A stretch of DNA of 64,000 nucleotides from contig OU452200.1 in the NCBI GenBank assembly GCA_911728435.2, positions 35,851,715 to 35,915,714 of the forward strand. The letters run 5' to 3'. This document shows, one piece after another, positions 22,501 through 31,920 of this stretch (the first letter of the stretch is position 1; each line of letters begins with the position of its first letter). Source of the stretch: Apoderus coryli. Lineage: Eukaryota > Arthropoda > Insecta > Coleoptera > Attelabidae. The notes under the pieces were generated by a model. It did no database searches, was not told where the DNA came from, and worked only from the letters and a program-made list of their open reading frames with translations. Made by a program: the position numbers and the translations under genes.

Positions 22501-25500
22501 TTATTTTAAAGGTATTTTACTTCTCTTTACAATCCTTTTGTTTGCGAACCACTGCACAACTCCTTCTCATTGTAACATTCACTAAGTTGAAGATCCTGGT
22601 AGAAAAAAAAAGAGACAAGAATACAGTCGCCCAGTCCTTTAGCTTTTGATGATGTTGAGTGTCAACACATGAAATTAGTGTGGGTTTTTTTCATCAAACC
22701 CTTTCCGGCAGTACTTATGTTTACCGTTTATTGGGTTTACTACCTCGAGCAGTAAATAAGCTGACACTTCGTTCTCCTTGGCCGGATGAACCGAAAATCA
22801 GTTAACAATCTCACTTTATTTTGCACACTTTGATAAGATTGTGCAATATATATGTTTATTGTATTTATATATTTTTTGTTGTAATACTTTTTTTTGTGTA
22901 ATTCTTCTTCGCCTTTCTTGCTTATTATGTTTGTGAATTTTATCGTGTTTTTTGTAAGATTTTTTCTTTTTAATCTTGATTGTATTTTTTGTAATCTTAT
23001 ATAATTATTTTTAGTTTTTGCATTAAAGTTAATTATTAGATTGCGTTGACATTTTTTAACGGGTTCAAAAAACACATATTTATCTAGAAGCCGCTTCAAA
23101 ATAGGTTATTGCCCACATCCACTAAGGTTTGCGGTTTTATTTATCCGATATGCAACTTCTCCTTTAACTATTTATAATTTTTATGTCGATTTTCACATAA
23201 TTTGAAGGGTAAATTCAGCTTTAAAGAACAGAATTAGAACGTGACTATGACTTTCAAGGCTTAACTACAACTTTGAGCATCAGCATTAAGATCAAGTTTG
23301 GGGCAACTGCAGTTCTTCTAATTTCCAAAGACAAGAACTATGAGAAAATCTGCTATAACCTTCTATTGTGCTGTTTAAAAAAATGTCATCATATTATAAT
23401 CTAACTGAAGTTACATGTCGACTTTCTGATAACTTTGGAAGAGACAACTAAATTTTGAACTTTCTTTTAAAGGCCATAAGATTTCTTTTAAAAGGTTGTG
23501 GTGTTTAAATAGAAACAAATGAAGAAGTTCTTAATCTTGTTTTAGAATCGATTGAAGGCTTGAATTCGACCTTAAAGGCTATAAGAAAGTTGGCCACAAT
23601 GTTCAGATGTGCTATTTAAAGATGACCTTATATTTAAATTCAAGCTCAAGTTTGGGGCAACTGCAGTTCTTCCAATTTCCAAAGACAACAACTATGAGAA
23701 AATCTGCTATAAGCTTCAATTGTGCTGTTTAAAAAAGGTCATCTTATTATAATCTAACTGAAGTTACATGTCGACTTTCTGATAACTTTGGAAAAGACAA
23801 CTAAATTTTGAACTTTATTTTAAAGGCCATAAGATTTCTTTTAAAAGGTTGTGGTGTTTAAATAGAAACAAATGAAGAAGTTCTTAATCTTGTTTTAGAA
23901 TCGATTGAAGGCTTGAATTCGACCTTAAAGGCTATAAGAAAGTTGGCCACAATGTTCAGATGTGCTATTTAAAGATGACCTTATATTTAAATTCAAGCTC
24001 AAGTTTGGGGCAACTGCAGTTCTTCCAATTTCCAAAGACAACAACTATGAGAAAATCTGCTATAAGCTTCAATTGTGCTGTTTAAAAAAGGTCATCTTAT
24101 TATAATCTAACTGAAGTTACATGTCGACTTTCTGATAACTTTGGAAAAGACAACTAAATTTTGAACTTTATTTTCAAGGCCATAAGATTTCTTGTAAAAG
24201 GTTGTGGTGTTTAAATAGAAACAAATGAAGAAGTTCTTAATCTTGTTTTAGAATCGATTGAAGGCTTGAATTCGACCTTAAAGGCTATAAGAAACTTGGC
24301 CACAAAGTCCAGATGTGCTATTTAAAGATGACCTTATATTCAAAATCAAGCTCAAGTTTGGGGCAACTGCAGTTCTTCCAATATCCAAAGACAACAACTA
24401 TGAGAAAATCTGCTATAAGCTTCTATTGTGCTGTTTAAAAAAATGTCATCATATTATAATCTAACTGAAGTTACATGTCGACTTTCTGATAACTTTGGAA
24501 GAGACAACTAAATTTTGAACTTTCTTTTAAAGGCCATAAGATTTCTTTTAAAAGGTTGTGGTGTTTAAATAGAAACAAATGAAGAAGTTCTTAATCTTGT
24601 TTTAGAATCAATTGAAGGCTTGAATTCGACCTTAAAGGCTATAAGAAAGTTGGCCACAATGTTCAGATGTGCTATTTAAAGATGACCTTATATTTAAATT
24701 CAAGCTCAAGTTTGGGGCAACTGCAGTTCTTCCAATTTCCAAAGACAACAACTATGAGAAAATCTGCTATAAGCTTCTATTGTGCTGTTTAAAAAAATGT
24801 CATCATATTATAATCTAACTGAAGTTACATGTCGACTTTCTGATAACTTTGGAAGAGACAACTAAATTTTGAACTTTATTTTAAAGGCCATAAGATTTCT
24901 TTTAAAAGGTTGTGGTGTTTAAATAGAAACAAATGAAGAAGTTCTTAATCTTGTTTTAGAATCAATTGAAGGCTTGAATTCGACCTTAAAGGCTATAAGA
25001 AAGTTGGCCACAATGTTCAGATGTGCTATTTAAAGATGACCTTATATTTAAATTCAAGCTCAAGTTTGGGGCAACTGCAGTTCTTCCAATTTCCAAAGAC
25101 AACAACTATGAGAAAATCTGCTATAAGCTTCTATTGTGCTGTTTAAAAAAATGTCATCATATTATAATCTAACTGAAGTTACATGTCGACTTTCTGATAA
25201 CTTTGGAAGAGACAACTAAATTTTGAACTTTATTTTAAAGGCCATAAGATTTCTTTTAAAAGGTTGTGGTGTTTAAATAGAAACAAATGAAGAAGTTCTT
25301 AATCTTGTTTTAGAATCAATTGAAGGCTTGAATTCGACCTTAAAGGCTATAAGAAAGTTGGCCACAATGTTCAGATGTGCTATTTAAAGATGACCTTATA
25401 TTTAAATTCAAGCTCAAGTTTGGGGCAACTGCAGTTCTTCCAATTTCCAAAGACAACAACTATGAGAAAATCTGCTATAAGCTTCAATTGTGCTGTTTAA

Positions 25501-27322
25501 AAAAGGTCATCTTATTATAATCTAACTGAAGTTACATGTCGACTTTCTGATAACTTTGGAAAAGACAACTAAATTTTGAACTTTATTTTCAAGGCCATAA
25601 GATTTCTTGTAAAAGGTTGTGGTGTTTAAATAGAAACAAATGAAGAAGTTCTTAATCTTGTTTTAGAATCGATTGAAGGCTTGAATTCGACCTTAAAGGC
25701 TATAAGAAACTTGGCCACAAAGTCCAGATGTGCTATTTAAAGATGACCTTATATTCAAAATCAAGCTCAAGTTTGGGGCAACTGCAGTTCTTCCAATATC
25801 CAAAGACAACAACTATGAGAAAATCTGCTATAAGCTTCAATTGTGCTGTTTAAAAAAGGTCATCTTATTATAATCTAACTGAAGTTACATGTCAACTTTC
25901 TGATAACCTTGGAAAAGACAAATAAATGTTGAACTTTATTTTTCAAGGCCATGAGATTTCTTTTAAAAGGTTGTGGTGTTTAAATAGAAACATGAAGAAG
26001 TTCTTAAGCTTTTTTTAGAATCGATTGAAGGCTTGAATTGGACCTTAAAGGCTATAAGAAAGTTGGCCACAAAGTTCAGATGTGCTATTTAAAGATGACC
26101 TTATATTCAAAATCAAGTTCAAGTTTGGGAATACTGCAGTTCTTTGCATTTTGTAAGACACCAACTAAAGCTTAAGGTTATCTTTTCAAGGCTATGAGAA
26201 AATCTGCTAAAAGCTCCTGTTGTGTTGTTTAGAAAATGATTACTTGACTTGACTTTCTCATAACTTTAAAAATCGGCATTAAGCTTTTTTACTTTATTTT
26301 TATTTGAAAGAAAAATCAACCAAACAAAGATCTTTTTTGATTAGAAAACTTTTGATTGTCCAAAAATCGATTTTTCAGTTAAATCGATTTTAAAAATTCA
26401 AATTCGAATATCTGGTGACAGAAATAACCATAACAAAAGATGTTACAGAAAAAATTTACAATAGAAACAAAAAATACGTTTGATAAGTTGTTTATTGCTT
26501 CAGGGTAAGCCGCGCGGTGTCATCATCAAGAACCGTCAACCGCTAGTGAAAACCGTATTGAAGAAAATCGGCAAATCATCCCGCTCAACCATAATTCCGG
26601 TGGAGCGCAAAGAAAACCTTGTAGTATGCCACCCATCGACCTCGACAATTACAGCTGGCGGTGCAACTACTATAGCAGCTTCAACATCGTCGGCAAGCAG
26701 ATCACCCACAAATGCAATGCGCATGAACAAGATTTTCAAATCGCGGATGAACAAAGATCTGACATTGAAAACGAAGAATGTGGCATGTGGTTCCGATGCG
26801 AAACCTTCAGCTGCGATATATTCGAAACGTCGAGTTGGTTACGAACATCAAACTACGAAACGTAACAGTTCAAATAAGAATGAAAGTGCTAAAGTTGCTT
26901 CAGGGAGTAATAGTAGCAGTAGCAGCGAGATCCATTTAAAGGAGATCTGCTTCATTAAAGGTCCTGAAGGTGGAAAAACGATGATAGCGAAATACAACAA
27001 AGGTACAAAGAATTGTGAGAATTTCGATGACAGTTTGGTGGTTTCATGGGATGCGCCTACAGTGACCAAAGCGACAGTTTTTACGCATAAAGGTCGGGTG
27101 GTATCAGCGCCAACTCTAAGTGAACCTGGCACTAGTGCAAGTAATAAGGGTGGTGGTGGTGGTAATACTGGGGTGTTTAGGGTGCATAACTTTGCGAAGA
27201 GTTCGTCACTTGTGAGAGCAGGTAAGTTGAAGAATAAGACGTTGCGCAGATTGGCTAGTGCAGTCGAGTTGGGCGGAAAGGCGGATAAGAAGAAGAAAAA
27301 GAAGAAGTTGAAGGTGAAGTAG
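7592..27322 (+). CDS. AGBL5: Cytosolic carboxypeptidase 5 (AGBL5/CCP5-like tubulin deglutamylase)
   Basis: M14 zinc carboxypeptidase of the CCP family; CCP5 enzymes remove branch-point glutamates from polyglutamylated tubulin. Eleven exons with consensus junctions and consistent phases: 7592-7685, 7790-7942, 8059-8204, 8306-8453, 11549-11733, 11794-12065, 14671-14861, 14916-15228, 17868-18072, 20255-20473, 26504-27322; about 914 aa. Residues 1-180 form the CCP N-domain ([26 protein letters not shown]). Zinc ligands are H251 and E254 ([10 protein letters not shown]) and H448 ([10 protein letters not shown]); the catalytic glutamate is E530 ([10 protein letters not shown]). Between them, residues 333-410 carry two CxxC knuckles (KCDNCK and FCRSCG) around an acidic loop. 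The C-terminal exon encodes a basic, low-complexity tail ending in lysines. Start: first ATG, directly before the conserved N-domain. Introns are swollen by repeats (up to 6 kb) but every junction is intact, so I take it as functional. Confidence 0.95.
9297..10747 (+). mobile_element. P-element-like transposon remnant with THAP exon, copy 2
   Basis: 1451-bp element: left end CACAGTATAATAAATAATAC, right complement CACAGCATTAATAAGTACAG, both followed by CAG(T/C)ATTC(T/C)GACT. Flanks cctcggg and cgtcggg look like an imperfect 7-bp target duplication (P elements make 8 bp). It encodes a THAP first exon (9558-9670) and, downstream (about 9870-10290), a frameshifted LINE RT C-terminal fragment ([22 protein letters not shown]). 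No transposase core is left, so it is non-autonomous. THAP at the N-terminus is typical of P-family transposases, which is why I place it there; hAT or other families are possible. Confidence 0.65.
9558..9670 (+). pseudogene. THAP-domain first exon of a transposase (remnant)
   Basis: ATG at 9558 opens [21 protein letters not shown] and continues [17 protein letters not shown], ending at a consensus donor (AG|GTGAGT at 9671). Spacing of the first Cys pair, the FFRFP box and the following Asp-Pro fit the start of a THAP zinc finger (C2CH DNA-binding module). The remaining C and H ligands would be on a second exon, which I cannot find before the element ends at 10747. Probably a relic of the transposase gene. 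Confidence 0.6.
10748..11548. other. Remainder of carboxypeptidase intron 4
   Basis: Contains a 22-base A run (10814-10835) and AT-rich single-copy-looking sequence up to the acceptor TTTTCTTCTAG. No ORF or recognised repeat beyond the tail of the foldback element. Confidence 0.4.
12066..12839. other. Left part of carboxypeptidase intron 6
   Basis: No host exon. The minus strand has an 81-codon open stretch (12577-12822) that I do not recognise. At 12480-12492 the phrase TAGCAGGAGGCC also occurs at 5717-5728, hinting at a shared dispersed repeat, but the match is too short to name. Confidence 0.35.
12840..13060 (-). mobile_element. LINE reverse-transcriptase fragment
   Basis: Minus strand reads [17 protein letters not shown], the LN..KC..M.F.R motif that follows the FADD box in many non-LTR retrotransposons, with disrupted sequence around it. 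A small relic in carboxypeptidase intron 6, directly left of the 190-bp tandem array. Confidence 0.55.
13077..13845. repeat. Tandem array, about 190-bp unit, 4 copies
   Basis: Units contain ACTTTAAACGTAAATATCTC, GGTAAGAGATATCG, CACTACACCAAGTTTCAACC and TTTTTGAAAATTTTGACG. The CTTTAAACG landmark falls at 13087, 13275, 13467 and 13668 (spacing 188, 192, 201; the last unit has a small AAGATTTTTGG insertion). Lies in carboxypeptidase intron 6. ORFs within it are repeat artefacts. Confidence 0.9.
13893..14520 (+). mobile_element. RTE-like LINE C-terminal remnant (family H)
   Basis: The + strand reads [37 protein letters not shown] and [11 protein letters not shown], then after frameshifts a block corresponding to ...RRILGI...[14 protein letters not shown] (14280-14345). 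This is the post-RT domain of a BovB/RTE-type element. A tandemly repeated piece (AGGACCGATGAACAAAC) at 14145 and 14234 shows local duplication. A minus-strand relative lies at 59690-59990. Confidence 0.75.
14671..14976 (+). other. Zinc-ribbon-like insertion within the CCP5 catalytic domain
   Basis: Exons 7 and 8 encode, between the HxxE and the third zinc histidine, K-C-D-N-C-K (C348, C351), an acidic Ser/Glu/Asp-rich loop, then P-W-C-T-R-W (C394) and F-C-R-S-C-G (C401, C404). Two CxxC pairs, the second followed by Gly, is the usual look of a treble-clef or zinc-ribbon knuckle pair. Vertebrate CCP5 has a long variable insert at this place without such knuckles as far as I recall. Metal binding is inference. 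Confidence 0.5.
15430..17460 (-). mobile_element. RNase H-bearing LINE remnant (family D), split by a MITE
   Basis: Minus strand, from right to left: RT thumb pieces (about 17290-17460: [17 protein letters not shown]), the connection [19 protein letters not shown], an RNase H domain ([38 protein letters not shown], about 16700-16960) and the C-terminal zinc-like tail ([24 protein letters not shown]...EHVLCEC, 15438-15845). The RNase H domain is interrupted at its last conserved Asp region by the insertion at 15940-16694. Sits in carboxypeptidase intron 8. R1/I/Jockey-type elements have this architecture; another copy is at 48290-49400. Confidence 0.88.
15940..16694. mobile_element. MITE inserted in the RNase H domain of the LINE
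   Basis: 755-bp element with inverted ends TAGCGCTATTCTGTACAC, perfect over 18 bases and followed on both sides by copies of GTCGGTATCGGTAA. It is flanked by the 3-bp duplication CTG (15937-15939 and 16695-16697), and the LINE frame (WVP before, G-Q/H-A-G after) joins exactly when it is removed. Interior is rich in (G)TCGGTA/TACCGA half-palindromes at both ends and AT-rich in the middle; no transposase. A 3-bp target duplication fits PIF/Harbinger or CACTA types; class not certain. Confidence 0.85.
18345..18960 (-). mobile_element. Tc1/mariner-like transposase 3' fragment
   Basis: Minus strand 18957 to about 18806 reads [13 protein letters not shown] followed by a C-terminus of the type [15 protein letters not shown] and a stop, the usual end of an IS630/Tc1-type transposase. 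The 3' flank runs to an ACAGGGTATCCCC end at 18346-18360. The 5' part of the gene is missing. In carboxypeptidase intron 9. Confidence 0.65.
19786..20242. mobile_element. MITE with TATACAGGGT ends
   Basis: Left end TATACAGGGTAGGAC at 19786, right complement TATACAGGGTGAAC at 20242; 457 bp, no transposase. Its right end lies only 12 bases before carboxypeptidase exon 10 (20255), so the acceptor's pyrimidine tract is squeezed between the element and the exon. Similar ACAGGGT ends occur at 8943, 18346, 19211, 33677, 36608 and 38783. Confidence 0.6.
20990..22274. repeat. 183-bp satellite, 7 copies, alternating dimer
   Basis: The landmark GATGACTC falls at 21009, 21191, 21374, 21557, 21739, 21922 and 22105 (182-183 bp apart). 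Neighbouring monomers alternate between AAGACTGC and AAGAGTGC variants, and between GTTTCAGGGACAACACG/TCTTGCAGG and GTGTCAGGGACAACACG/TCTCGCAGG, so the array is built of about 366-bp dimers. Ends abruptly at CATGCCCCAAG. Lies in carboxypeptidase intron 10. Confidence 0.95.
22275..23209. other. Spacer between the two satellites of intron 10
   Basis: No exon found. At 22396-22440 there is an ACAAGGTGAGCCAATAAAAAGG phrase (transposon-end-like), and 22740-23099 is a lysine/asparagine-rich open stretch on the minus strand that reflects AT-richness rather than a gene. Confidence 0.35.
23210..26230. repeat. 354-bp satellite, about 8.5 copies with higher-order period
   Basis: The landmark GGGCAACTGCAG falls at 23301, 23655, 24008, 24361, 24715, 25069, 25423 and 25776, with a decayed last unit (26127). 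Variants such as CCAATATCCAAAG, AAACTTGGCCACAAAGTCC and TTTTCAAGGCC recur 1415 bp apart (24.2-24.4 kb and 25.6-25.8 kb), so four-monomer blocks were duplicated together. Outer units are the most diverged, as expected of an array homogenised from the middle. In carboxypeptidase intron 10, ending about 270 bp before exon 11. Confidence 0.95.
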
Positions 27323-27380
27323 TAGATTATTTTGTTGATATTATCGAAATTTATAATATGCAGCTGTATGTATTTGGTCT

Positions 27381-27386
27381 AATAAA
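27381..27386 (+). terminator. Poly(A) signal AATAAA of the carboxypeptidase gene
   Basis: AATAAA 59 bases after the stop codon, followed by a GT/T-rich stretch (GTGATTGTTATTATTTT), a good cleavage context. Confidence 0.65.
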
Positions 27387-27799
27387 ATTAGATATGTGAT
27401 TGTTATTATTTTATTTGTTTTTTGGACAGAAAAAAGTCTTATCTCAATGGATGATGTTTCGAGGCTGAAGCTCTCCTCAGCATAATTTAGGCCATACATG
27501 CCCAAGGTAGTTGTTTCGAAGACAACTGAAATCAAGTTTTGTGAAATAACAAAACGGTCCTCTATTGATGGGTAGTTGTCGATGAAAATGCATACTGAGA
27601 CGGCATCAGCGTGCAGGTCTCATTTTTGCCTGCCATGCTATAACACTACCCCTGTCTAGCATGTACCTTAGGTCGATTGGGCTGCCTTCTTTGATTCTTT
27701 GAAATATATTAAGCTTAGAACGGTTTAATAAAAAACATTTTTTAATAAATTAGAACAAAACTATTAATTAGACACTTTACTTATTCCAAAACTGTTGCA

Positions 27800-28090
27800 A
27801 GCAAAGTTGGGTTGGGATGCTTTCATTGGGCTAGGTTAGGTTGGGATGCTTACGTTGGGCTAGGTTGGGTTGGGCGGCTTTCGTTGGGCTAGGTTGGGTT
27901 GGGATGCTTTCGTTGGGCTAGGTTGGGTTGGGCTGCTTTCGTTGGGCTAGGTTGGCTGCTTTGGTTGCATTGGGCTGGGTTGGCATGGTTTGGTTGTGCT
28001 GGGTTGGGTGAGGTTGAGATGGGTTGGGTGGGGTTGGATTTGTTTGTTTGGGTCGGGTTGGGTAGGGTTGACCTGCTTGGGTAGGTTCGA
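27800..28090. repeat. G/T-rich minisatellite (TTGGGCTAGGTTGGG type)
   Basis: Degenerate tandem copies of GGGCTAGGTTGGGTTGGGATGCTTTCGTT, strongly G+T on the + strand, the only strand-asymmetric G-rich tract in the window. The small open frames through it (Gly/Trp-rich) are artefacts. Many GGG/GG runs could in principle form G-quadruplexes. Confidence 0.8.
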
Positions 28091-28860
28091 GTTATAGCGT
28101 TGAGTTCTATTAGAGATTGAGGGTCACAGTGACCTTATTTGTCAAATTGAAGGAAAATGGTATTAGGAAAAGTTGATTGAAATATGGAAACCTACAAGAC
28201 ATAATTGAAAATTTTGACTTTTTGAGGGTTACCTGAAGAGGTATAAATTATAGCATGCAATTTTTCAAAGAGCCCGGGGCGTTATTAGGAGGTTTCCTAA
28301 ATATTTACAATTCTAATAGCCCCATGTCATTCGTAATGAAATGAAGTATCTTTTAAGCTTTCCGCTAGGGTCTCCACTCGTCCCATTAAGGTCTCAGGGC
28401 CTTAGGTTAGGTTTGTACATTTAAATCAATAGTTCGAAACATGTAAATTGTGGAGATATGAAATTTGGAGTGATGATAGACGTTATAGAGACGGATGTTT
28501 TGAGATCATGCACAATTAATTCCGACGTTTCGTCTAATTGAAATAAGAAGATTAAAAACAAATAAGTGAAAACTTTGACACGTCGTTAGATGGATATGAG
28601 AAGAGCTATGACGTTGAAGATCGGTATAAAAATAGATAATTGTGAAAAATTAAACATGCCGAAGTTTGAGATGATGATAGTACGAATCGAGTTATAGCGT
28701 TAGGTTTGATTTGAGATTGAGGGTCGGAACGGCATTATTTGTCAAATTGAAGAAAAGTTGTATAATGAAAAGTTGATTCATATATGGAAACCTACAAGAT
28801 GTATATGGAAAAAATTTAATAATATTTGTCTTCAAGACGTCTCTAAACGATCAAAAACTG
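28085..28860. repeat. Diverged direct repeat, about 600 bp apart
   Basis: The block CGAGTTATAGCGTT...GATTGAGGGTC...TTATTTGTCAAATTGAAG...ATGGAAACCTACAAGA occurs at about 28088-28202 and again at 28686-28802. Probably two copies of one dispersed or tandem repeat. Confidence 0.65.
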
Positions 28861-28870
28861 TAACATTATA

Positions 28871-29140
28871 CTTAGCCCTCGTAGCTATGGGATGGAACAC
28901 CTCGTTTTAAAGGATATTTTCTACTGAATATAGTGTTGCCAAAAAAATAGCTACTTTCCGTGCAAATAACAAAGCAAATAGCAAAAACTGCAACTTTTTG
29001 TTTAGCCCTCGTAGCTATGGGGTGCGACCCCTCGTTGTAAAAGGTTTTTCATACTGAATACAGTGCCGCCAAGAAAATAGCCACTTTCCGTGCAAATAAC
29101 AAAGAAAATAGCAACAACTTTTTATCTAGCCCACGTAAGG
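28871..29140. repeat. Direct repeat, about 131-bp unit, two copies plus a partial
   Basis: TTAGCCCTCGTAGCTATGGG begins at 28872 and 29003; each is followed by ACTGAATA...GTG(T/C)(T/C)GCCAA...AAATAGC(T/C)ACTTTCCGTGC. A third start (CTAGCCCACGTAAGGG) is at about 29129. No coding potential. Confidence 0.75.
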
Positions 29141-29199
29141 GTCAGTTAGGAATTTCTAAACTTGCAGTTAGTTTTTTGATTCTAAAGCAAAAAAAAAAA

Positions 29200-29275
29200 T
29201 CCGTGACAAGTGGGATTTGAACCCACATCTCCCGATTGCCGGTCAGTTGTTTTGACCAATTAAACTACCGTGGCA
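29200..29275 (-). ncRNA. tRNA-like sequence (tRNA pseudogene or SINE head)
   Basis: On the minus strand: a D-arm-like box TAGTTTAATTGG with GTTT/AAAC stem, an anticodon-arm-like segment (loop CCGGCAA), and a perfect T arm (GTGGG-TTCAAAT-CCCAC) matching the Pol III B box. Transcription would end in a run of T (complement of the A run at 29191-29200). The acceptor stem pairs poorly (about 5 of 7) and position 33 is C, not T; instead TGCCACGG and TGTCACGG form a near direct repeat at the two ends. So it is tRNA-derived but probably not a working tRNA. Confidence 0.55.
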
Positions 29276-29551
29276 CATGAATAGAACTTCTTTAATTCGT
29301 ATATGCCTTGCTTCTTATGTGCTATGCTACGTCTCGGTCTTTAATTCAAAGACTCCACACTGCCATAATGCAATGTTATTTCTCTTTTGCTACTCGCAAA
29401 TAAAGTTGTTGAGCCATTCCTCCAGTTTTTTCTTCTCTAAGTTCTCTAACTTGAGGGATTAAAAACGTTTATGTATCTTTGTATAATAGAATCAAAATAA
29501 TACATGCTCGAAAAAACCTGTTTTCGGTCACCCTGTATGTTGCTTCTGATT

Positions 29552-31920
29552 AGTAATAATAATAATAATAATTGCTTTATTGCTCAACAGAAAATTCCAT
29601 TTACAGAGCAATCTTAAGAACTAATATTAACATAAGAGATATAGAAATAAATATGTATTACATAACATACATGAAACATAAATGAGACAGAAACAGTGGC
29701 ACTACATCTGAAAAAATACAGATTACAATGAAACTCGTTGTTCAGATTCTACAAGTATCTGATGCACTGAGCTAAAAAATAGATCGCAGTTCTCATTTAT
29801 TTGATTAAATAAATTACACATATTATTAATTGGCGATTTCAGCAGCAGGTTAGTTCTCGCTTGAGGTGTATAGGATGTCATATCACTTCTAGAATTCAAT
29901 CGCGGAACCCAAAAATGAAAACACATCAAAATACTGTCACAGTTCACTCTACCACTGAATAGACAATACAAAAATCGTAAACATTACTGTACCCTTCTTA
30001 ATTCCAGACTCTTAATATCGAAGCGTTCAATAAAATACTGGTATTGCATACCCTGTTGTGGGTACACTCCATCCACTTTAAAACAAAGATATTTAAGAAA
30101 TTTTCGCTGCACTCTCTCTATCATGGTAATATAATACCCATAGTAAGGAAACCACACTGGACAACAGTACTCCAACTTGGATCGCACATAAGTATAATAA
30201 AGAATCCTCAACGTACCACAGTCCTGGAAATATCCAGAATTTCTCACGATAAAACCATACATTTTATATGCATCTTTCACAATATTTGTTATATGATCAG
30301 CAGAAGACAGAGACTTGTCAAAGGTGACTCCCAGATCCTTTACAGGTTCACACCGACCCAGAATAGTATTTCCAATTGCATATTCAAAAGCCACCACAGA
30401 CATTTTACGTGAGAAAGTCATTACTTTACACTTGTAAGGATTTAAGGATATTTTGTTAGTGTCGCAATACAGTCCTCAACTCGACTCACTCTTGCAAAGA
30501 TCTTTAGGTCATCCGCGAAAATCAATCTCTCAGACATGATGAAAGAGCCCAGGTCATTTATAAAAAGTAAAAAATAATAAAGGGCCTAAGTTGGAACCCT
30601 GGGGAACTCCCGATGTTACAAAATAGTTGACCGATTTGAACCCAGCGTAAGAGACAAACTGACTTTTGTTGTTGATATATGACTTAATAAGATTAATAAC
30701 ACCTTCACTCAGATCGAAGGTATGTAGCTTTGATATTAATACTGAATGGTCTATTCTATCAAATGCCTTGGCAAAATCAGTGTAAATTGCATCCACTTGG
30801 CCACGGTTATCCAGGTTATCATATACATATTGAGAGAAGACAGTTAAATTTGACAAAGTGGAACGGCCTGTCACAAAACCATGTTGGTGTGTTGTCAATT
30901 GACCTCTCACCCGTTGTGAAATTCTCTCGTGCAAAATGATCTCAAACAACTTGGAAAAGTTTGATAAAATGGATATCGGTCGGTAATTCTTTATACAACA
31001 AAGATCATCGTTTTTAAATACTGGACATACTTTCGCAGACTTCCAAAGAGACGGAAAACTTTGTTGTTTATATATGAAATTAAAAATTTTTTGCAGAGGA
31101 GTCGCTAATATAGAGATCGTGCCCTTTACAAAACATGAAGGAATTCCATCAGGTCCAGATGTAAATTTGTTTTTCAGTTTCCTGGATGCCCTTATAATAT
31201 CCATTTCGTCTACATCAGTAAGAATAATATCATGACCCAAGTTATCCACAAGTGTATCCGCAGATGATGTATCAATCCTGCCAGAAGCAACAAAGACACT
31301 CTGAAAAAAATCGGCAAATGCATTCACCACAGACTGGGGACCCTCGCCTGGTATGCGCGAACCTCCTTTCTTTGGGCCAATAAATGCCCAAAATTTCATT
31401 GAGTCACTTTGTATGTTACGCTCCACATCGTGAGTATAGCTTTGATACGCTTCCGTTATCAAGTGTTTTACATCTCGCCTTAAGTTACTAAATTTGTTAT
31501 ACAAATGTTGGCTGCGAGTTTGTTTATACTTTCTAAAATAATATGACTTACTTTTCACCTTCCTAATTATGTCTGAAGTACATATACCAAGAAGGGTAGC
31601 TATGTCGAAATGAAGAAAAACTAGGTACATACCTATCAAATAACTCATAGATTCTATCGTAAAATAAAGAAATCGCCACCTGAATATCGTTCAATACAGT
31701 TAAAAACGTCCAGTCAATTTGGGTAAGTGCTCCATACAGTTCTATAAAATTTGCCTTTTTAAAATTCCAAGCCTTTTCCTTGACATTCACTGGAAATTTA
31801 TCATTCTTACTTTTTAGCTCCAGATTAACAATTACACACAAAGCAGGGTGATGCCGTTTATCCTCTGGAATAAGCGCGTTGTCATCTCTGCTAACCTCGC
31901 AAGAAGCTGATGACAAAACT
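29552..31920 (-). mobile_element. Non-LTR retrotransposon (LINE family B), nearly full RT
   Basis: Minus strand. 31563-31916 holds the end of the endonuclease region and linker (KRHHPALCVIVNLE). 30554-31648 is one long frame with the RT core: TSGPDGIPSCFVKG, YRPISILSNFSKLFE, QHGFVTGRSTLSNL, DAIYTDFAKAFDRIDH and SGVPQGSNLGPLLFF; the following FADDLK region (about 30480-30550) is out of frame. 29984-30421 continues with KDLGVTF, LEYCCPVWFPYY and VQRKFLKYLCFKVDG. 3' end: TGAGCAATAAAGCAATTATT followed by a (TAA)n tail (29555-29574). A sister copy lies at 55621-56640. Frameshifts make it inactive. Confidence 0.93.

Noticed and set aside
22740..23099. 119-codon Lys/Asn-rich ORF on the minus strand
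   Set aside because: AT-rich spacer with homopolymer runs, no recognisable domain or splice signals.
26626..26865. Second ORF on the + strand in the last carboxypeptidase exon
   Set aside because: Shadow frame of the 273-codon terminal exon, which continues the gene in correct phase.
27899..28084. Gly/Trp-rich small ORF
   Set aside because: Product of the GGGTTGGGCTA minisatellite.
29200..29275. Functional tRNA gene
   Set aside because: The acceptor stem pairs poorly and the anticodon loop lacks U33, so I list it only as tRNA-like.
31563..31916. Separate small gene beside the LRR gene
   Set aside because: It is the endonuclease/linker part of the family B LINE, continuous with its RT on the same strand.
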